From the NCBI RefSeq assembly GCF_947499705.1, contig NZ_CANMPJ010000001.1, forward strand, positions 345,501 through 409,500: a stretch of 64,000 nt of DNA, given 5' to 3'. Below are positions 63,837-64,000 of the stretch, piece by piece (position 1 is the first letter of the stretch; the number at the start of each line of letters is the position of its first letter). The notes under the pieces are model-generated. The model did no database searches, was not told the origin of the DNA, and saw nothing but the letters and a program-made list of their open reading frames with translations. Source of the stretch: an uncultured Erythrobacter sp. GTDB taxonomy: Bacteria > Pseudomonadota > Alphaproteobacteria > Sphingomonadales > Sphingomonadaceae. The position numbers and the translations under genes were made by a program.

Positions 63837-64000
63837 TTAGAAGCGGAAGTTGATCCCAGCAAACACCGTACGAGCTGTGTCGTAGATGGTCGGGAAGGTG
63901 TTACCGTTACCGAGCGGCGGACCCGAAGAGGTCGAAACCGGCGGCTGATCGTTGGTCAGGTTCAGAACACCACCACGCAGCGAAATCGTGTCGTTCAGTT
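63837..64000 (-). CDS. TonB-dependent receptor, C-terminal fragment
   Basis: Only the last 54 or so codons lie in the window; the 5' part extends past the right edge. The visible protein has the barrel-end pattern SLRGGVLNLTNDQPPV followed by Thr/Gly-rich turns and ends in TVFAGINFRF with terminal Phe, as in sphingomonad TonB receptors. The stop is a TAA (63837-63839 on the plus strand as TTA), followed by the terminator at 63786-63809. It is convergent with the S9 peptidase gene. Confidence 0.85.
   Translation of the reverse strand, partial: LNDTISLRGGVLNLTNDQPPVSTSSGPPLGNGNTFPTIYDTARTVFAGINFRF

Noticed and set aside
1..64000. CRISPR array, prophage, insertion sequence or integrative element
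   Set aside because: No regularly spaced direct repeats, transposase, integrase or phage structural gene was seen anywhere in the window.

Overview
The window looks like a chromosomal segment of a GC-rich alphaproteobacterium, most likely Sphingomonadales and probably Erythrobacteraceae. The taxonomic argument rests on the ChpT phosphotransferase of the CtrA relay, an ATP12-type F1-ATPase chaperone, a MlaEFD system with a fused STAS domain, large TonB-dependent receptors paired with S9/M16 peptidases, and in-gene palindromic elements that encode an RPEPVEG-type peptide. No prophage, insertion sequence, CRISPR array, rRNA or complete tRNA gene was found.

Layout. 1-5 kb: the end of an RluD-type pseudouridine synthase, a JAMM peptidase, chpT with an AmiD-type amidase, aquaporin, and a divergent YCII/TetR pair with a palindromic operator. 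4.9-5.3 kb: the RNase P RNA gene (rnpB), carrying a dispersed palindromic element in its 5' domain. 5.4-7.1 kb: an AT-richer orphan secreted protein. 7.1-18.6 kb: a GltS-like FMN enzyme, an autotransporter serine protease, UDP-glucose dehydrogenase, a PPP-type phosphatase, a TorF-like porin, a SIMPL protein, glyoxalase I and NhaA. 18.6-21.3 kb: an NfrB-like glycosyltransferase coupled to an NfrA-like outer-membrane protein, a possible polysaccharide export pair. 21.4-30 kb: TauE/SafE with TIGR02186, a HerA-like ATPase, queE, mtfA, and valS with two in-frame palindromic insertions.

30-33.7 kb is a phospholipid-transport (Mla-type) operon on the plus strand. It is met by a tightly overlapping five-gene minus-strand operon (crcB, RluC-like synthase, HAD phosphatase, small membrane protein, ATP12). 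37-43.5 kb holds rpsU, an FKBP isomerase and the GatCAB genes; gatA and gatB are separated by three accessory genes, one of which takes its start codon from a palindromic repeat. 44.5-54.5 kb: an ArsR/AHSA1/DUF4287 operon with an operator, a cyclooxygenase-like haem peroxidase lacking the expected distal histidine, an M16 peptidase, a penicillin/AHL acylase-type hydrolase and a sulfotransferase-like gene. 54.7-64 kb: clpB, a 1154-residue TonB receptor with calcium-repeat-like loops, an S9 peptidase, and the end of another TonB receptor.

Most of the window is housekeeping or envelope biology. I did not find a clear new defence or mobile system. The most unusual signals are the palindromic elements that have entered an essential RNA (rnpB), an essential protein (valS, twice) and a gene start, and the altered cyclooxygenase-like enzyme. 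All family assignments come from reading motifs by eye; no database search was run.
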